From positions 1 through 53,968 of the forward strand of contig CACFVG010000005.1 in the NCBI GenBank assembly GCA_902569725.1: 53,968 nt of DNA. The letters are read 5' to 3'. The position numbers and the translations under genes are program-made. The first letter of the stretch is position 1. Every line of letters starts with the position of its first letter. Source of the stretch: an uncultured Pelagibacteraceae bacterium. Its GTDB lineage: Bacteria; Pseudomonadota; Alphaproteobacteria; Pelagibacterales; Pelagibacteraceae. Of the stretch, positions 1 through 7,993 are shown piece by piece. The notes below the pieces were generated by a model. The model was given only the letters and a program-made list of their open reading frames with translations. It ran no database searches and was not told the DNA's origin.

Positions 1-677
1 ATGATGTTTCTTTTAATATTAGAGAGGGAGAAATTTGTGGGTTACTGGGACCAAATGGAGTTGGAAAATCAACTATTTTTAATATCATTGTAGGCTTAGT
101 AAAGCCCAACTATGGAGATATCTATATCAATCAAAAAATTGTTACTGATGTACCAATCTATAAAAGAGCAATTAGTTTTGGTCTAAGCATTGTACCTCAG
201 ACAGGAGGTGTTTTTTCAAATCTCACATGTATAGAAAACCTAAAAGCAATTAGTGAAATAGTAATTAAAAAAAAAGATGAAAGAAATTTTAAAATTGAAA
301 AAATGATATCAAAGTTTGAATTGGATGCAGTAAAAAATACAAAAGCAAAACACCTTTCCGGAGGACAGAGAAAAAAAGTTAGTATAGCTATGTCACTAAT
401 GTCAGATCCAAAAATAATTTTAATGGATGAGCCTTTCCAGGGGCTAGATATAATGTCTACTAGAGATCTACAAGAAACAATTGTAAATCTACAAACTGAA
501 GATAATAGTAGATGCTGCATTATTTCAGATCATGCAGCCAGAGATTTATTGGCAATAAGTGATAGAGCAATTATTTTAGCAAATAAAAAAATTATTGCAG
601 AAGGTACGCCATCTGAACTAATAAATAACAAAAATGCAAGAAACTTTTATTTCGGAGATGCATTTAAAATTAGTTAA
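1..677 (+). CDS. lptB: LPS export ABC transporter ATP-binding protein LptB (5' partial)
   Basis: The gene is open at the left edge; the reading frame runs from base 3 and shows 224 residues, so roughly 15-20 N-terminal residues are missing compared with the usual ~240. Visible parts are Walker A GPNGVGKST (visible residues 16-24), the ABC signature LSGGQ (118-122), Walker B with the catalytic Glu in LMDEP (140-144) and a switch His in SDHA. The C-terminal FYFGDAF resembles the YLGEDF tail of LptB, which separates it from LivF-type ATPases. LptB powers LptFG to pull lipopolysaccharide from the inner membrane across the periplasm. It ends 8 bases before aroA. Family assignment is by motif recognition; a generic LivF-like ATPase is the less likely alternative. 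Confidence 0.85.
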   Translation, partial: DVSFNIREGEICGLLGPNGVGKSTIFNIIVGLVKPNYGDIYINQKIVTDVPIYKRAISFGLSIVPQTGGVFSNLTCIENLKAISEIVIKKKDERNFKIEKMISKFELDAVKNTKAKHLSGGQRKKVSIAMSLMSDPKIILMDEPFQGLDIMSTRDLQETIVNLQTEDNSRCCIISDHAARDLLAISDRAIILANKKIIAEGTPSELINNKNARNFYFGDAFKIS

Positions 678-685
678 TCTTTTTA

Positions 686-2011
686 ATGAAAAAAACTGCA
701 TACATAAATGAAAAAATAGAAAGTTTTAATAGTAAAATTTATGTACCTGGTGATAAAAGTTTATCTATTAGATGGATATTGATGGCATCACAAGCTGTAG
801 GTACATCAGTGGCCTACAATCTACTTAAATCTGAAGATGTTTTTAGCGCTTTAAACGCTATAAAAAAACTAGGAATAAATTATAAATTAAATAAAAAAAA
901 TTGTAAAATATTTGGAAAAGGCCTTAATGGATACAGTTTTAAAAATAATACAATAATTAATGCTGGTAATTCTGGAACTTTAGCAAGATTAATTTTTGGC
1001 TTATTAGTAAAATCAAAAAATCAAATTATTTTAAAAGGCGACAAAAGTTTGTCAAAAAGAGATTTTTCAAGAGTAATTAGACCTATGAAAATGTTTGGTC
1101 AAAATATTAAATCGAAAAATCAAAAATTGCCCATTAAAATAAAAGGAACCAATTATCCAAGACCTATCAATTACAAAGAAACAAAAGGCAGTGCTCAGGT
1201 AAAAAGCTGTATTTTGCTTGCTGCAATGAAAACACCTGGAAAAACAAAAATAACATCTATTCCTTCAAGAGATCATACAGAAAAATTATTTAAATATTTA
1301 AAATTACCAATAAGAACTTCTAGAGAGAAAAAATTTGATTTAATAAGTTTCAAAGGAATAAAAAATTATAAAGGCTTTGATTATGAAATTCCTGGTGACA
1401 TAAGTTCAAGTTCATTTTTTATAGTACTTACTCTATTAGCAAAAAATTCTAAAATTTTAATCAAAAATGTAAATATAAATAAATCAAGAACTGGAATTAT
1501 CGATATATTAAAAACAATGAATGCAAAAATAATTTTAAAAAATAGAAAAAATTACAAGGGCGAACTGATTGCAGATATATTTGTAAAAAGTTCAAGTAAA
1601 CTAAAATCAATTAATTGCCCAGTAAAAATGAATAGTCGCACAATTGATGAATTTTTATTAGTTTTTTTAGTCTGCGCTAAAGCAAATGGAGTATCAAAAT
1701 TCAATAAAATTGGTGAACTTAGAAATAAAGAAACAGATAGATTAAGGTTTGCAAATAACTTTTTAAACAAGATAGGAATTAAAACAAAAATAACAAATAA
1801 TAATTTCAAAATATATGGAAAACCTAATTTAAAACTTAACAAAACTTATAAAATTCAAAAATTTGATAAAGATCATAGGGCTTGCATGTTGTCATTTATT
1901 GCTGCTCTAGGGTTAGGGGGAAAATGGATAATCCATGATATAGATTCGATAAATACATCTTTTCCAAATTTTGTATCATTATTGAAAAACCTAGGGGCAA
2001 AAATTAATTGA
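686..2011 (+). CDS. aroA: 3-phosphoshikimate 1-carboxyvinyltransferase (EPSP synthase), class II-like
   Basis: The enzyme transfers enolpyruvyl from PEP to shikimate 3-phosphate in the chorismate pathway. The 441 aa match the family length. Visible motifs are PGDKSLS near residue 22 (shikimate-phosphate and PEP contact), NSGTLARL, GDKSLSKR, SAQVKS, SRDHTEKL, the catalytic DE of TIDEFL, LRNKETDRL and DHRACM near the C-terminus. SAQVKS and SRDHTE are typical of class II enzymes (the alphaproteobacterial, glyphosate-tolerant type) rather than class I. The usual His of GDKSxSHR is Ile here. The stop overlaps the TTG start of cmk by four bases (TTGA), implying translational coupling. aroK and aroB lie at 36-38 kb. 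Confidence 0.95.
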   Translation: MKKTAYINEKIESFNSKIYVPGDKSLSIRWILMASQAVGTSVAYNLLKSEDVFSALNAIKKLGINYKLNKKNCKIFGKGLNGYSFKNNTIINAGNSGTLARLIFGLLVKSKNQIILKGDKSLSKRDFSRVIRPMKMFGQNIKSKNQKLPIKIKGTNYPRPINYKETKGSAQVKSCILLAAMKTPGKTKITSIPSRDHTEKLFKYLKLPIRTSREKKFDLISFKGIKNYKGFDYEIPGDISSSSFFIVLTLLAKNSKILIKNVNINKSRTGIIDILKTMNAKIILKNRKNYKGELIADIFVKSSSKLKSINCPVKMNSRTIDEFLLVFLVCAKANGVSKFNKIGELRNKETDRLRFANNFLNKIGIKTKITNNNFKIYGKPNLKLNKTYKIQKFDKDHRACMLSFIAALGLGGKWIIHDIDSINTSFPNFVSLLKNLGAKIN

Positions 2012-2667
2012 TTAAAAAAAATATAAAATTTTCAATTGCTATCGATGGAAGTAGTGCTTCAGGCAAAACAACGGGTAGCAAAATAATTTCAAAAAAATTT
2101 AAATTTAAACTTCTTTCATCTGGAAAATTATACAGATATTTGGCTTTGAAAATTATTAATAAAAACAAAAAATATGATCAAAAATTTATTAGAAAACAAT
2201 CAAAAGAAATTACTTTACCAAAATTAAAAAATAAAAAATTAAATACACCACAAATAACAAAATTATCATCAATAATTGCAACAAAAAAATATATAAGAAA
2301 TGAACTCAAAAAATTTCAAATAAATTTTATAAAAAAAAATAACAAAGTTATAATTGAAGGAAGAGATATTGCTTCAAAAATTATGCCAAATGCAGATTTA
2401 AAAATTTTTTTTAGATGCTCTTTAAAAGAAAAAGCAAGAAGAAGACTAAAAGAATATAAAAAAATAAATAAAAATATAAAACTTAGTGAAGTCGAAAAAT
2501 CTTTAAAATTAAGGGATTTTAAGGACAAAAATAGAAAAGAAAGCCCCTTGCTTTTTGTTAAAGGTGCTGTATTAGTTGACACCACTAAATTAACTATAAA
2601 TCAAATGAAGCGAAAACTAATTAATTTGGTGAAAGAAGAATTATTAAAGAAATATGGAAATATATAA
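2008..2667 (+). CDS. cmk: Cytidylate kinase
   Basis: This cytosolic kinase phosphorylates CMP and dCMP with ATP. The 219 aa contain a P-loop near residue 13 (DGSSASGKTT), the LSSGKLYRYLA segment corresponding to the CMP-binding SGxxYR motif, and GRDIASKIMPNADLKIF followed by a basic LID region (KARRRLKEY). The start is taken as TTG at 2008 because it overlaps the aroA stop and gives a correct N-terminus; no ATG lies between it and the P-loop. The gene overlaps rpsA by 14 bases. The aroA-cmk-rpsA-ihfB order is classic for proteobacteria. Its lysine-rich composition matches its neighbours. Confidence 0.93.
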   Translation: MIKKNIKFSIAIDGSSASGKTTGSKIISKKFKFKLLSSGKLYRYLALKIINKNKKYDQKFIRKQSKEITLPKLKNKKLNTPQITKLSSIIATKKYIRNELKKFQINFIKKNNKVIIEGRDIASKIMPNADLKIFFRCSLKEKARRRLKEYKKINKNIKLSEVEKSLKLRDFKDKNRKESPLLFVKGAVLVDTTKLTINQMKRKLINLVKEELLKKYGNI

Positions 2668-4387
2668 GGATCTAAATACACAAGCAAATAAAGATTTCGA
2701 AAATTTATTAAATTCACAATTATCAAAAGTAAAAATAGAAGAAGGAAAAATCATAGAAGGTCTGGTAACTAAGATAACAAATAAATTTATTTTTTTATTT
2801 GTTGAAGGTTTAAAATCAGAACCTGTTTTAGATATAAATGAATTAAAAAGTCTAAATTTAATTGATAAAATTAAAGAAGGATCAAAAATATCAGTTCTTT
2901 TAGAAAAAATTGAAGATAAAAATGGAGATGTTATTGTTTCAGCAACAAAAGCTCAAAAAATAAAAGGTTGGTATGAATTGGAAAAAGCTTACGAAAAGAA
3001 CGAACCTATAATTGGAAAAATCACCTCAAAATGTAAAGGGGGAGTAATAGTTGAGCATATCGATACGGGATCTTTAATGTTTTGTCCTGGCTCACAAATA
3101 TCAGATAAACCTTTAAAAGATATTTCTCACCTTATGAATGAACCTCAAAAATTTGCCTTGATTAAATTAGACAAAATTAGAGGTAATGCATGTGTGTCAC
3201 GGAGACAGATAGTTTCCTCAGGCAAAAAAGAAGATAAAGCAAAAATAATTGAAAAATATAAAGTTGGAGATAAAATTAAAGATGCAGTTGTTAAAGGTTA
3301 TAGTTCGTTTGGTTGTTTCTTCGGAGTAAATAACGGTGAACTAGATGTCCTTGTACATTTGCAAGAAATTTCTTACTCAAGAATTAATCATCCCGATGAA
3401 GTGTTTAACATCGGGGAAAAACATGATTTGCTGGTAATTTCTGTTGACAAATCAAAACTACAAGTTGGCTGTTCAATTAAACAACTATCTCCAGATCCAT
3501 TTGAACATATTTCAAATTATGAATTAAATAAATTATACAAAGTAAAAGTTGTAAAAATAACTGATTATGGCTGTTTCTGTGAATTAGAACCAGGGCTAAG
3601 TACGCTTCTGCATTCAAGCGAACTAAGTTGGACCAAAAAAAATGCTAGTGCAAAAAGAATGTTTAAAGTAGGAGATGTGATTCCATGTGTAATAACAGAA
3701 ATCGATAAAGAAAAAAGAAGAGTTGCAATTTCTCATAGATTAACAAAAGAAAATCCTTACGACGCGTTAGAAAAAAAATATCCTCTTGGATCTCAGATAG
3801 AAGGTAAAATATCTAGTATTAATGAGTATGCAATTTACTTAAACATTGAAGCTTTTGATATCGATGTGTTTTTACATTCAAATGATCTTTCTTATACAGG
3901 TAATCCAGAAGAAGAATTAAAAAAATATAAAAAAGGAAATACTTTAAAAGTCCAAGTATTGGAAATAAAAAAAGATGAACAAAAAGTAAGGGTTGGATTA
4001 AAACAGACTACAACAGACCCTTTAAGTTATTTTAAGAATAAAAAAGTTAATGATGTAATAACTGTAAAGGTTATATCTTCGGAAAATAAAGGATTAATAG
4101 TGAAACCAGAAGATTCAGATTTAAATATATTAATAAAGAAATCGCAAATAGCAATAAATTCAGCTGATGCAAGACCAACAAGATTTGTAGGGGGTGAAAG
4201 AATTGATGCCGCCATATCTGAAATTGACTTGGAAAAGAGAAAAGTAAATCTTAGTATAAAATTGTTGGAAGAATTGCAAAATAAAGAGGCTGTTTCTAAA
4301 TTTTCATCACCTCTTTCAGGAAAAAATTTACCATTTTCATCTCTTTCTGATAAGTTAAAAAAAGATAAAAATGAAAGCGAAGAATAA
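2654..4387 (+). CDS. rpsA: 30S ribosomal protein S1
   Basis: S1 binds mRNA on the small ribosomal subunit and helps initiation. The 577 aa contain six S1/OB-fold repeats, roughly at residues 20-86, 104-170, 190-260, 275-347, 362-435 and 450-520. Recurrent motifs such as GCFCELEPGLSTLLHSSELSW and KEKRRVAISHR in repeat 4 are diagnostic of translational S1 modules. The first two repeats are more divergent, as expected for the ribosome-docking part. The ATG start lies inside the 3' end of cmk (14-base overlap). The C-terminus is acidic and lysine-rich. It is followed 9 bases later by ihfB, the usual proteobacterial arrangement. Confidence 0.96.
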   Translation: MEIYKDLNTQANKDFENLLNSQLSKVKIEEGKIIEGLVTKITNKFIFLFVEGLKSEPVLDINELKSLNLIDKIKEGSKISVLLEKIEDKNGDVIVSATKAQKIKGWYELEKAYEKNEPIIGKITSKCKGGVIVEHIDTGSLMFCPGSQISDKPLKDISHLMNEPQKFALIKLDKIRGNACVSRRQIVSSGKKEDKAKIIEKYKVGDKIKDAVVKGYSSFGCFFGVNNGELDVLVHLQEISYSRINHPDEVFNIGEKHDLLVISVDKSKLQVGCSIKQLSPDPFEHISNYELNKLYKVKVVKITDYGCFCELEPGLSTLLHSSELSWTKKNASAKRMFKVGDVIPCVITEIDKEKRRVAISHRLTKENPYDALEKKYPLGSQIEGKISSINEYAIYLNIEAFDIDVFLHSNDLSYTGNPEEELKKYKKGNTLKVQVLEIKKDEQKVRVGLKQTTTDPLSYFKNKKVNDVITVKVISSENKGLIVKPEDSDLNILIKKSQIAINSADARPTRFVGGERIDAAISEIDLEKRKVNLSIKLLEELQNKEAVSKFSSPLSGKNLPFSSLSDKLKKDKNESEE

Positions 4388-4396
4388 TTAACAAAT

Positions 4397-4684
4397 TTGG
4401 CACTAGTAAAATCAAAAATATTAGATAATTTATCGGACAATTACCCAAATTTTTTAAAGAAAGACTTGTTAAAACTAATAGAAATAACACTTTCTAAAAT
4501 AGAAAATGCTCTCACAAAAAATGAAAGAGTTGAGTTAAGAGATATTTTTACTTTGGAAACTAGAATTCAAAAAGCAAGAATATCAAGAAACCCTAAGACA
4601 CAAGAAAAAATTAAAGTTTCTAAGAAAAAAACAATCCATTTTAAAATGTCAAAAAAATGGTTTAATAGTCTAAATAATGAGTAA
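4397..4684 (+). CDS. ihfB: Integration host factor subunit beta-like (HU/IHF family)
   Basis: This small DNA-bending protein (95 aa) dimerises with IhfA or itself to organise DNA and transcription complexes. It follows rpsA as IhfB does across proteobacteria. The family frame is visible: an N-terminal LSDNYPNFLKKDLLKLIE helix region, ERVELRD at the start of the beta sheet, and the DNA-intercalating Pro in the RISRNPKTQE arm. Two normally strong motifs are altered: the GFGxF turn reads DIFTL, and the arm Gly (RTGRNP) is Ser. The start is TTG at 4397; there is no in-frame ATG nearby. The 3' end overlaps pyrF by 8 bases. Confidence 0.85.
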   Translation: MALVKSKILDNLSDNYPNFLKKDLLKLIEITLSKIENALTKNERVELRDIFTLETRIQKARISRNPKTQEKIKVSKKKTIHFKMSKKWFNSLNNE

Positions 4685-5348
4685 GAATATATTTATAGCT
4701 TTAGATACAAACAAAACCTCAATAGCAAAAAAGATAATTGAACATTCAAATACAAAAAAATTAAAAATTGGTTACAAATTTGGTTTAGAATTTATTAATT
4801 CTAAAAATGGAAGAACTTTTATATCAAAAAATAAAAATAAAATTATTTTTGCTGATCTAAAATTGCATGATATACCAAATACATGTGTATCAGCGATAAA
4901 AGCGATAAAAGATCTTAAAGTTAATTATTTAACCATACATATAAGTTCTGGTTTAGAAGCATTAAAAGCAGCGAAAAAAGTTTGTGGTAAAATAAAACTA
5001 GTTGGAGTTACAATCCTTACATCAATAGATAACATTTCATCGAAACAGATAGGTTATGATAAAAAAATAAAAAAACTAGTGGTTCATCAGGCCAAGCTTG
5101 CAAACAAAGCAAAGCTTGATGCAATTGTTTGTAGTGCTCAAGAAGCAAAGTATGTAAAAAAAGTATTTAAAAAAGAAATTATTACTCCTGGAATCAGATA
5201 TAATTCAAATAAAAATGATCAAAAAAGAATAATGACTCCTAAAGAAGCATATAAGAATGGGTGTGATTGGCTTGTAATAGGAAGACCAATTACAAAAGGC
5301 AATATAAAAAAAAATATTCAAACATTAATTGATCATCTTAGCAAATAA
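4677..5348 (+). CDS. pyrF: Orotidine 5'-phosphate decarboxylase
   Basis: The enzyme decarboxylates OMP to UMP, the last step of de novo UMP synthesis. The 223-aa protein shows the ALDTNK first strand, the catalytic FADLKLHDIPNT segment (alternating Asp-Lys-Asp of the active site, near residues 58-69), IVCSAQEA, the phosphate-binding TPGIR loop and the final VIGRPIT strand of the TIM barrel. Length and motifs are standard. It overlaps ihfB by 8 bases and trpF by one base (TAATG). In many alphaproteobacteria pyrF is likewise placed just before trpF. Confidence 0.96.
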   Translation: MSKNIFIALDTNKTSIAKKIIEHSNTKKLKIGYKFGLEFINSKNGRTFISKNKNKIIFADLKLHDIPNTCVSAIKAIKDLKVNYLTIHISSGLEALKAAKKVCGKIKLVGVTILTSIDNISSKQIGYDKKIKKLVVHQAKLANKAKLDAIVCSAQEAKYVKKVFKKEIITPGIRYNSNKNDQKRIMTPKEAYKNGCDWLVIGRPITKGNIKKNIQTLIDHLSK

Positions 5349-5971
5349 TGGATGCAAAAATTTGTGGGATTAAAGATTTTAAAACTTTAAATTATATTAT
5401 AAATCACAACACACCTCCTAAATTTGTTGGTTTCATAACTAATTATCCAAAATCCAAAAGATATGTTGAGAACGAAAAACTCAAAAGATTAATTAATATA
5501 GAAAAAAAAAAAGTAAATTTTGTTTCAGTTCTTGTAAAACCGAATGATGAAATTTTAGAAAAGATTAAAAATTTAAATTTTGATTATTACCAATTATATG
5601 AAGTAAGTCCTGAAAAAACCAAAATAATAAAAGAAAAATATAAAGTAAAAATTATAACTGCACTTACAATCGAAAATAAAGATGATGTTGAAGAATATAA
5701 AAAATTTGAATCTATTTCAGAAATAATTTTGTTTGATAGTAAAGGATACGAAAAATCTGTTGGGTTTGACCATCAGTTACTAAATAACGTACCAACTAAA
5801 GTAAATAAAATGCTTGCAGGCAATATTCAATATAATGATAGACTTGATAAATATTCTAAAATAGCAGATATTATTGACATTTCAGGAAGCCTAGAGACTT
5901 CAGGAGAAAAAGATATTTCAAAAATAAAAATTTTTTTAGAAAACATTAGTAAGATTAAAAATGAAAATTAA
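5348..5971 (+). CDS. trpF: Phosphoribosylanthranilate isomerase-like protein, divergent
   Basis: By family and position this is TrpF, which isomerises phosphoribosylanthranilate in tryptophan synthesis. The 207-aa TIM barrel keeps the general-base Cys6 in KICG, Arg38 in the PKSKRYV loop (canonical SPRYV) and the general-acid Asp130 in ILFDSKG. However, the phosphate-binding GGTG loop is replaced (YEKSVGFDH at 134-142), QLHG is QLYE (82-85) and LAGGL is LAGNI (156-160). Catalytic residues therefore survive but substrate-contact loops do not. It overlaps pyrF by one base and trpB by 11, so it belongs to the same operon. It is clearly TrpF-derived; its present substrate is uncertain. Confidence 0.8.
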   Translation: MDAKICGIKDFKTLNYIINHNTPPKFVGFITNYPKSKRYVENEKLKRLINIEKKKVNFVSVLVKPNDEILEKIKNLNFDYYQLYEVSPEKTKIIKEKYKVKIITALTIENKDDVEEYKKFESISEIILFDSKGYEKSVGFDHQLLNNVPTKVNKMLAGNIQYNDRLDKYSKIADIIDISGSLETSGEKDISKIKIFLENISKIKNEN

Positions 5972-7190
5972 AAAAAATATTCCATTGATTGATCAACACG
6001 ATAAATTTGGTTTCTGGGGAGGAAAATTTGGCGGCAACTTCATTCCTGAAACATTAAAAAAACCAGTAGAAGACCTTGAAATATTATTTAAAAAATTAAG
6101 AAAAAATAAAAAGTTTATTAAAGAAAGAGACTATTATTTTAAAAATTGGGTAGGATCACCAACTTCTTTCAAAAAGCTAGAAAATTTAACAAAACATCTA
6201 GGTGGTGCTCAAATGTGGGCAAAAGTTGTTTCAGAAGCTAACGGAGGTGCTCATAAAATTTATAACGCGACTGTTCATTGTCTTATAGCAAAAAGAGCTG
6301 GAAAAAAATATATCGTAGGTGATACGGGAGCAGGATATGCTGGAAAAATGCTTAGTATGGCAGCAAAAAAATTTGGCTTAAAATGTAAAATATTTATGGG
6401 TGCAAAAGATATTAAAAGACAAAAGCCCAATTGCGATGCAATGAAAAAAAATGGTGCTGAAATAGTTCCAGTTTATACTGGTAGCCAAACTCTTGTTGAT
6501 GCAGTAAGCGAATGTATGAGGTACTGGGTATCGAATTGTGATACCACACATATGTGTGTAGGTTCAACTGTAGGACCTAATATTTTTGTAAAAATTTGTG
6601 GATGGAGTACATCACAAATTTCAAGAGAGCTTTTAGTACAAATAAAAAAAGAATTTGGAAGAATTCCAAAAAAAATAAAATTATTAAACTGTGTTGGGGG
6701 AGGATCTTCAAGTTTTGGTTTTTGGAACGAATTTATGCATTATAATAAAAAACAAATTGAGTTTATCGGTATTGAAGCTGGGGGACCACAAAAAAGTAAA
6801 AGGCATGCCGCTCCTTTAACTTATGGATCAAAAATAGGAATTCTCCACGGAGCAGCTCAATATGTAAACCAGGATTTTGAGGGTCAGATAGAAGAAACAG
6901 AATCTATTAGTGCCGGATTAGACTATCCAGGAGTTTCACCTATTCATTGTTTTTTAAAAGATACTAAAAGAGCAAGATATACTGCGGCCACCGATGAGGA
7001 AGCTTTAAGCGCATATAACCTAGTAACAAAATACGAAAATTTAAATCCAAGTTTGGAACCAAGTCATGCATTTGCAGAAGCAATAAAATTAGCTCCAAAG
7101 TTAAGTAAAAATACAATTATAATTGTAAATTCTTGTGGTGATGCACATAAAGATCGAGATATTTTGAAACAAAGGTTAGGAAAATTTTAA
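5961..7190 (+). CDS. trpB: Tryptophan synthase beta chain-like PLP enzyme, divergent
   Basis: TrpB condenses indole and serine on pyridoxal phosphate. The 409-aa protein has TrpB1 length and architecture: the PLP lysine is Lys99 in GGAHKIYN, the PLP phosphate loop is GGGSS (246-250), and GQIEETESISAGLDYP (309-323) is almost canonical. Many active-site positions differ (Salmonella numbering): Glu109 is Asp121, Gln114-His115 are Tyr126-Ala127, the GPHPxP motif is GPNIFV (205-210), Lys167 is Val179, and SGRGDKD is CGDAHKD (392-398), so Ser377 is Cys, Arg379 is Asp and Asp381 is His. It sits between trpF and trpA. The fold is sure; normal tryptophan synthase activity is not. Confidence 0.8.
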   Translation: MKIKKNIPLIDQHDKFGFWGGKFGGNFIPETLKKPVEDLEILFKKLRKNKKFIKERDYYFKNWVGSPTSFKKLENLTKHLGGAQMWAKVVSEANGGAHKIYNATVHCLIAKRAGKKYIVGDTGAGYAGKMLSMAAKKFGLKCKIFMGAKDIKRQKPNCDAMKKNGAEIVPVYTGSQTLVDAVSECMRYWVSNCDTTHMCVGSTVGPNIFVKICGWSTSQISRELLVQIKKEFGRIPKKIKLLNCVGGGSSSFGFWNEFMHYNKKQIEFIGIEAGGPQKSKRHAAPLTYGSKIGILHGAAQYVNQDFEGQIEETESISAGLDYPGVSPIHCFLKDTKRARYTAATDEEALSAYNLVTKYENLNPSLEPSHAFAEAIKLAPKLSKNTIIIVNSCGDAHKDRDILKQRLGKF

Positions 7191-7993
7191 TGACTATATC
7201 TCCAATTAGCTTAGCTTTTAAAAATTGTAAAAAAGAAAAAAGACCAGCTTTAATAACTTTTACTGTTGCAGGTGATAATACAAAAAAAAATTCATTAAAA
7301 ATATTAAATTCAATTGCTAAATATGCTGATATTCTAGAACTATCTTTTTTGCACAACTGTCCTATTGCTGACGGAGGTCAAATTCAAAATAGCACATATA
7401 GATCACTAAGTAATGGAACTACATTAAAGGATACTTTTCATATTGCTAAAAAATTTAAAAATAAAAATCCTAAAAAACCTCTAATATTAATGGGTTATTA
7501 TAATTTAATTTATCAAAATGGTGAAAATAATTTTTTAAAAAACTGTAAATTATCTAGAGTTGATGGATTGATTGTTGTTGATTTGCCATGGCCAGAAAAT
7601 AAAAAATTTGCAAAAAAATGCAAAAAAAAATCAATAAACTTTGTTCAACTTCTATCACCGACAACATCTAAAGACAGGTTGAAAAAAATTATAAAAGACT
7701 CGCATGATATGCTTTATTATATAAGTATGTTATCTACTACTGGTGGAAAATTGAAAATTGCACCAAAAAAAATTTTAGAAAATTACAGTAAAATAAAAAA
7801 AATAGATAAAAATAAAAACTGTGTAATTGGATTTGGAATTACAAATAAATCAATTAAATCTTTCAAAAATTCTGATGGAGTAGTTGTTGGAAGTGAAATT
7901 TGCAAAGAAATTACTAGAAGTTTAAATAATAGACAAAATCCTGTCACAAATGTAAGTAAAATAGTATCAAGACTTAAAAATAAAATTTTATGA
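7190..7993 (+). CDS. trpA: Tryptophan synthase alpha chain-like protein, divergent
   Basis: TrpA cleaves indole-3-glycerol phosphate and passes indole to TrpB. The 267-aa TIM barrel keeps both catalytic acids, Glu50 (Glu49 of E. coli) and Asp61 in IADGG (Asp60), plus the LMGYYNLIYQNG strand, YYISMLSTTGG (loop 6), GFGI and GSEI. Loop 2, which contacts TrpB and is normally GVPFSDP, reads SFLHNCP: Asp56 becomes Cys57 and Pro53 becomes Leu54. Asp56 normally forms a salt bridge with TrpB Lys167, which is also lost in the adjacent trpB. The ATG overlaps the trpB stop (TAATG), and the stop overlaps accD. It is a TrpA homologue of uncertain present function. Confidence 0.8.
   Translation: MTISPISLAFKNCKKEKRPALITFTVAGDNTKKNSLKILNSIAKYADILELSFLHNCPIADGGQIQNSTYRSLSNGTTLKDTFHIAKKFKNKNPKKPLILMGYYNLIYQNGENNFLKNCKLSRVDGLIVVDLPWPENKKFAKKCKKKSINFVQLLSPTTSKDRLKKIIKDSHDMLYYISMLSTTGGKLKIAPKKILENYSKIKKIDKNKNCVIGFGITNKSIKSFKNSDGVVVGSEICKEITRSLNNRQNPVTNVSKIVSRLKNKIL

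Noticed and set aside
7190-7993. Loss of the TrpA catalytic Asp60
   Set aside because: On alignment the changed residue is Asp56 (in SDP); the catalytic Asp60 of the ADG segment is retained as Asp61.
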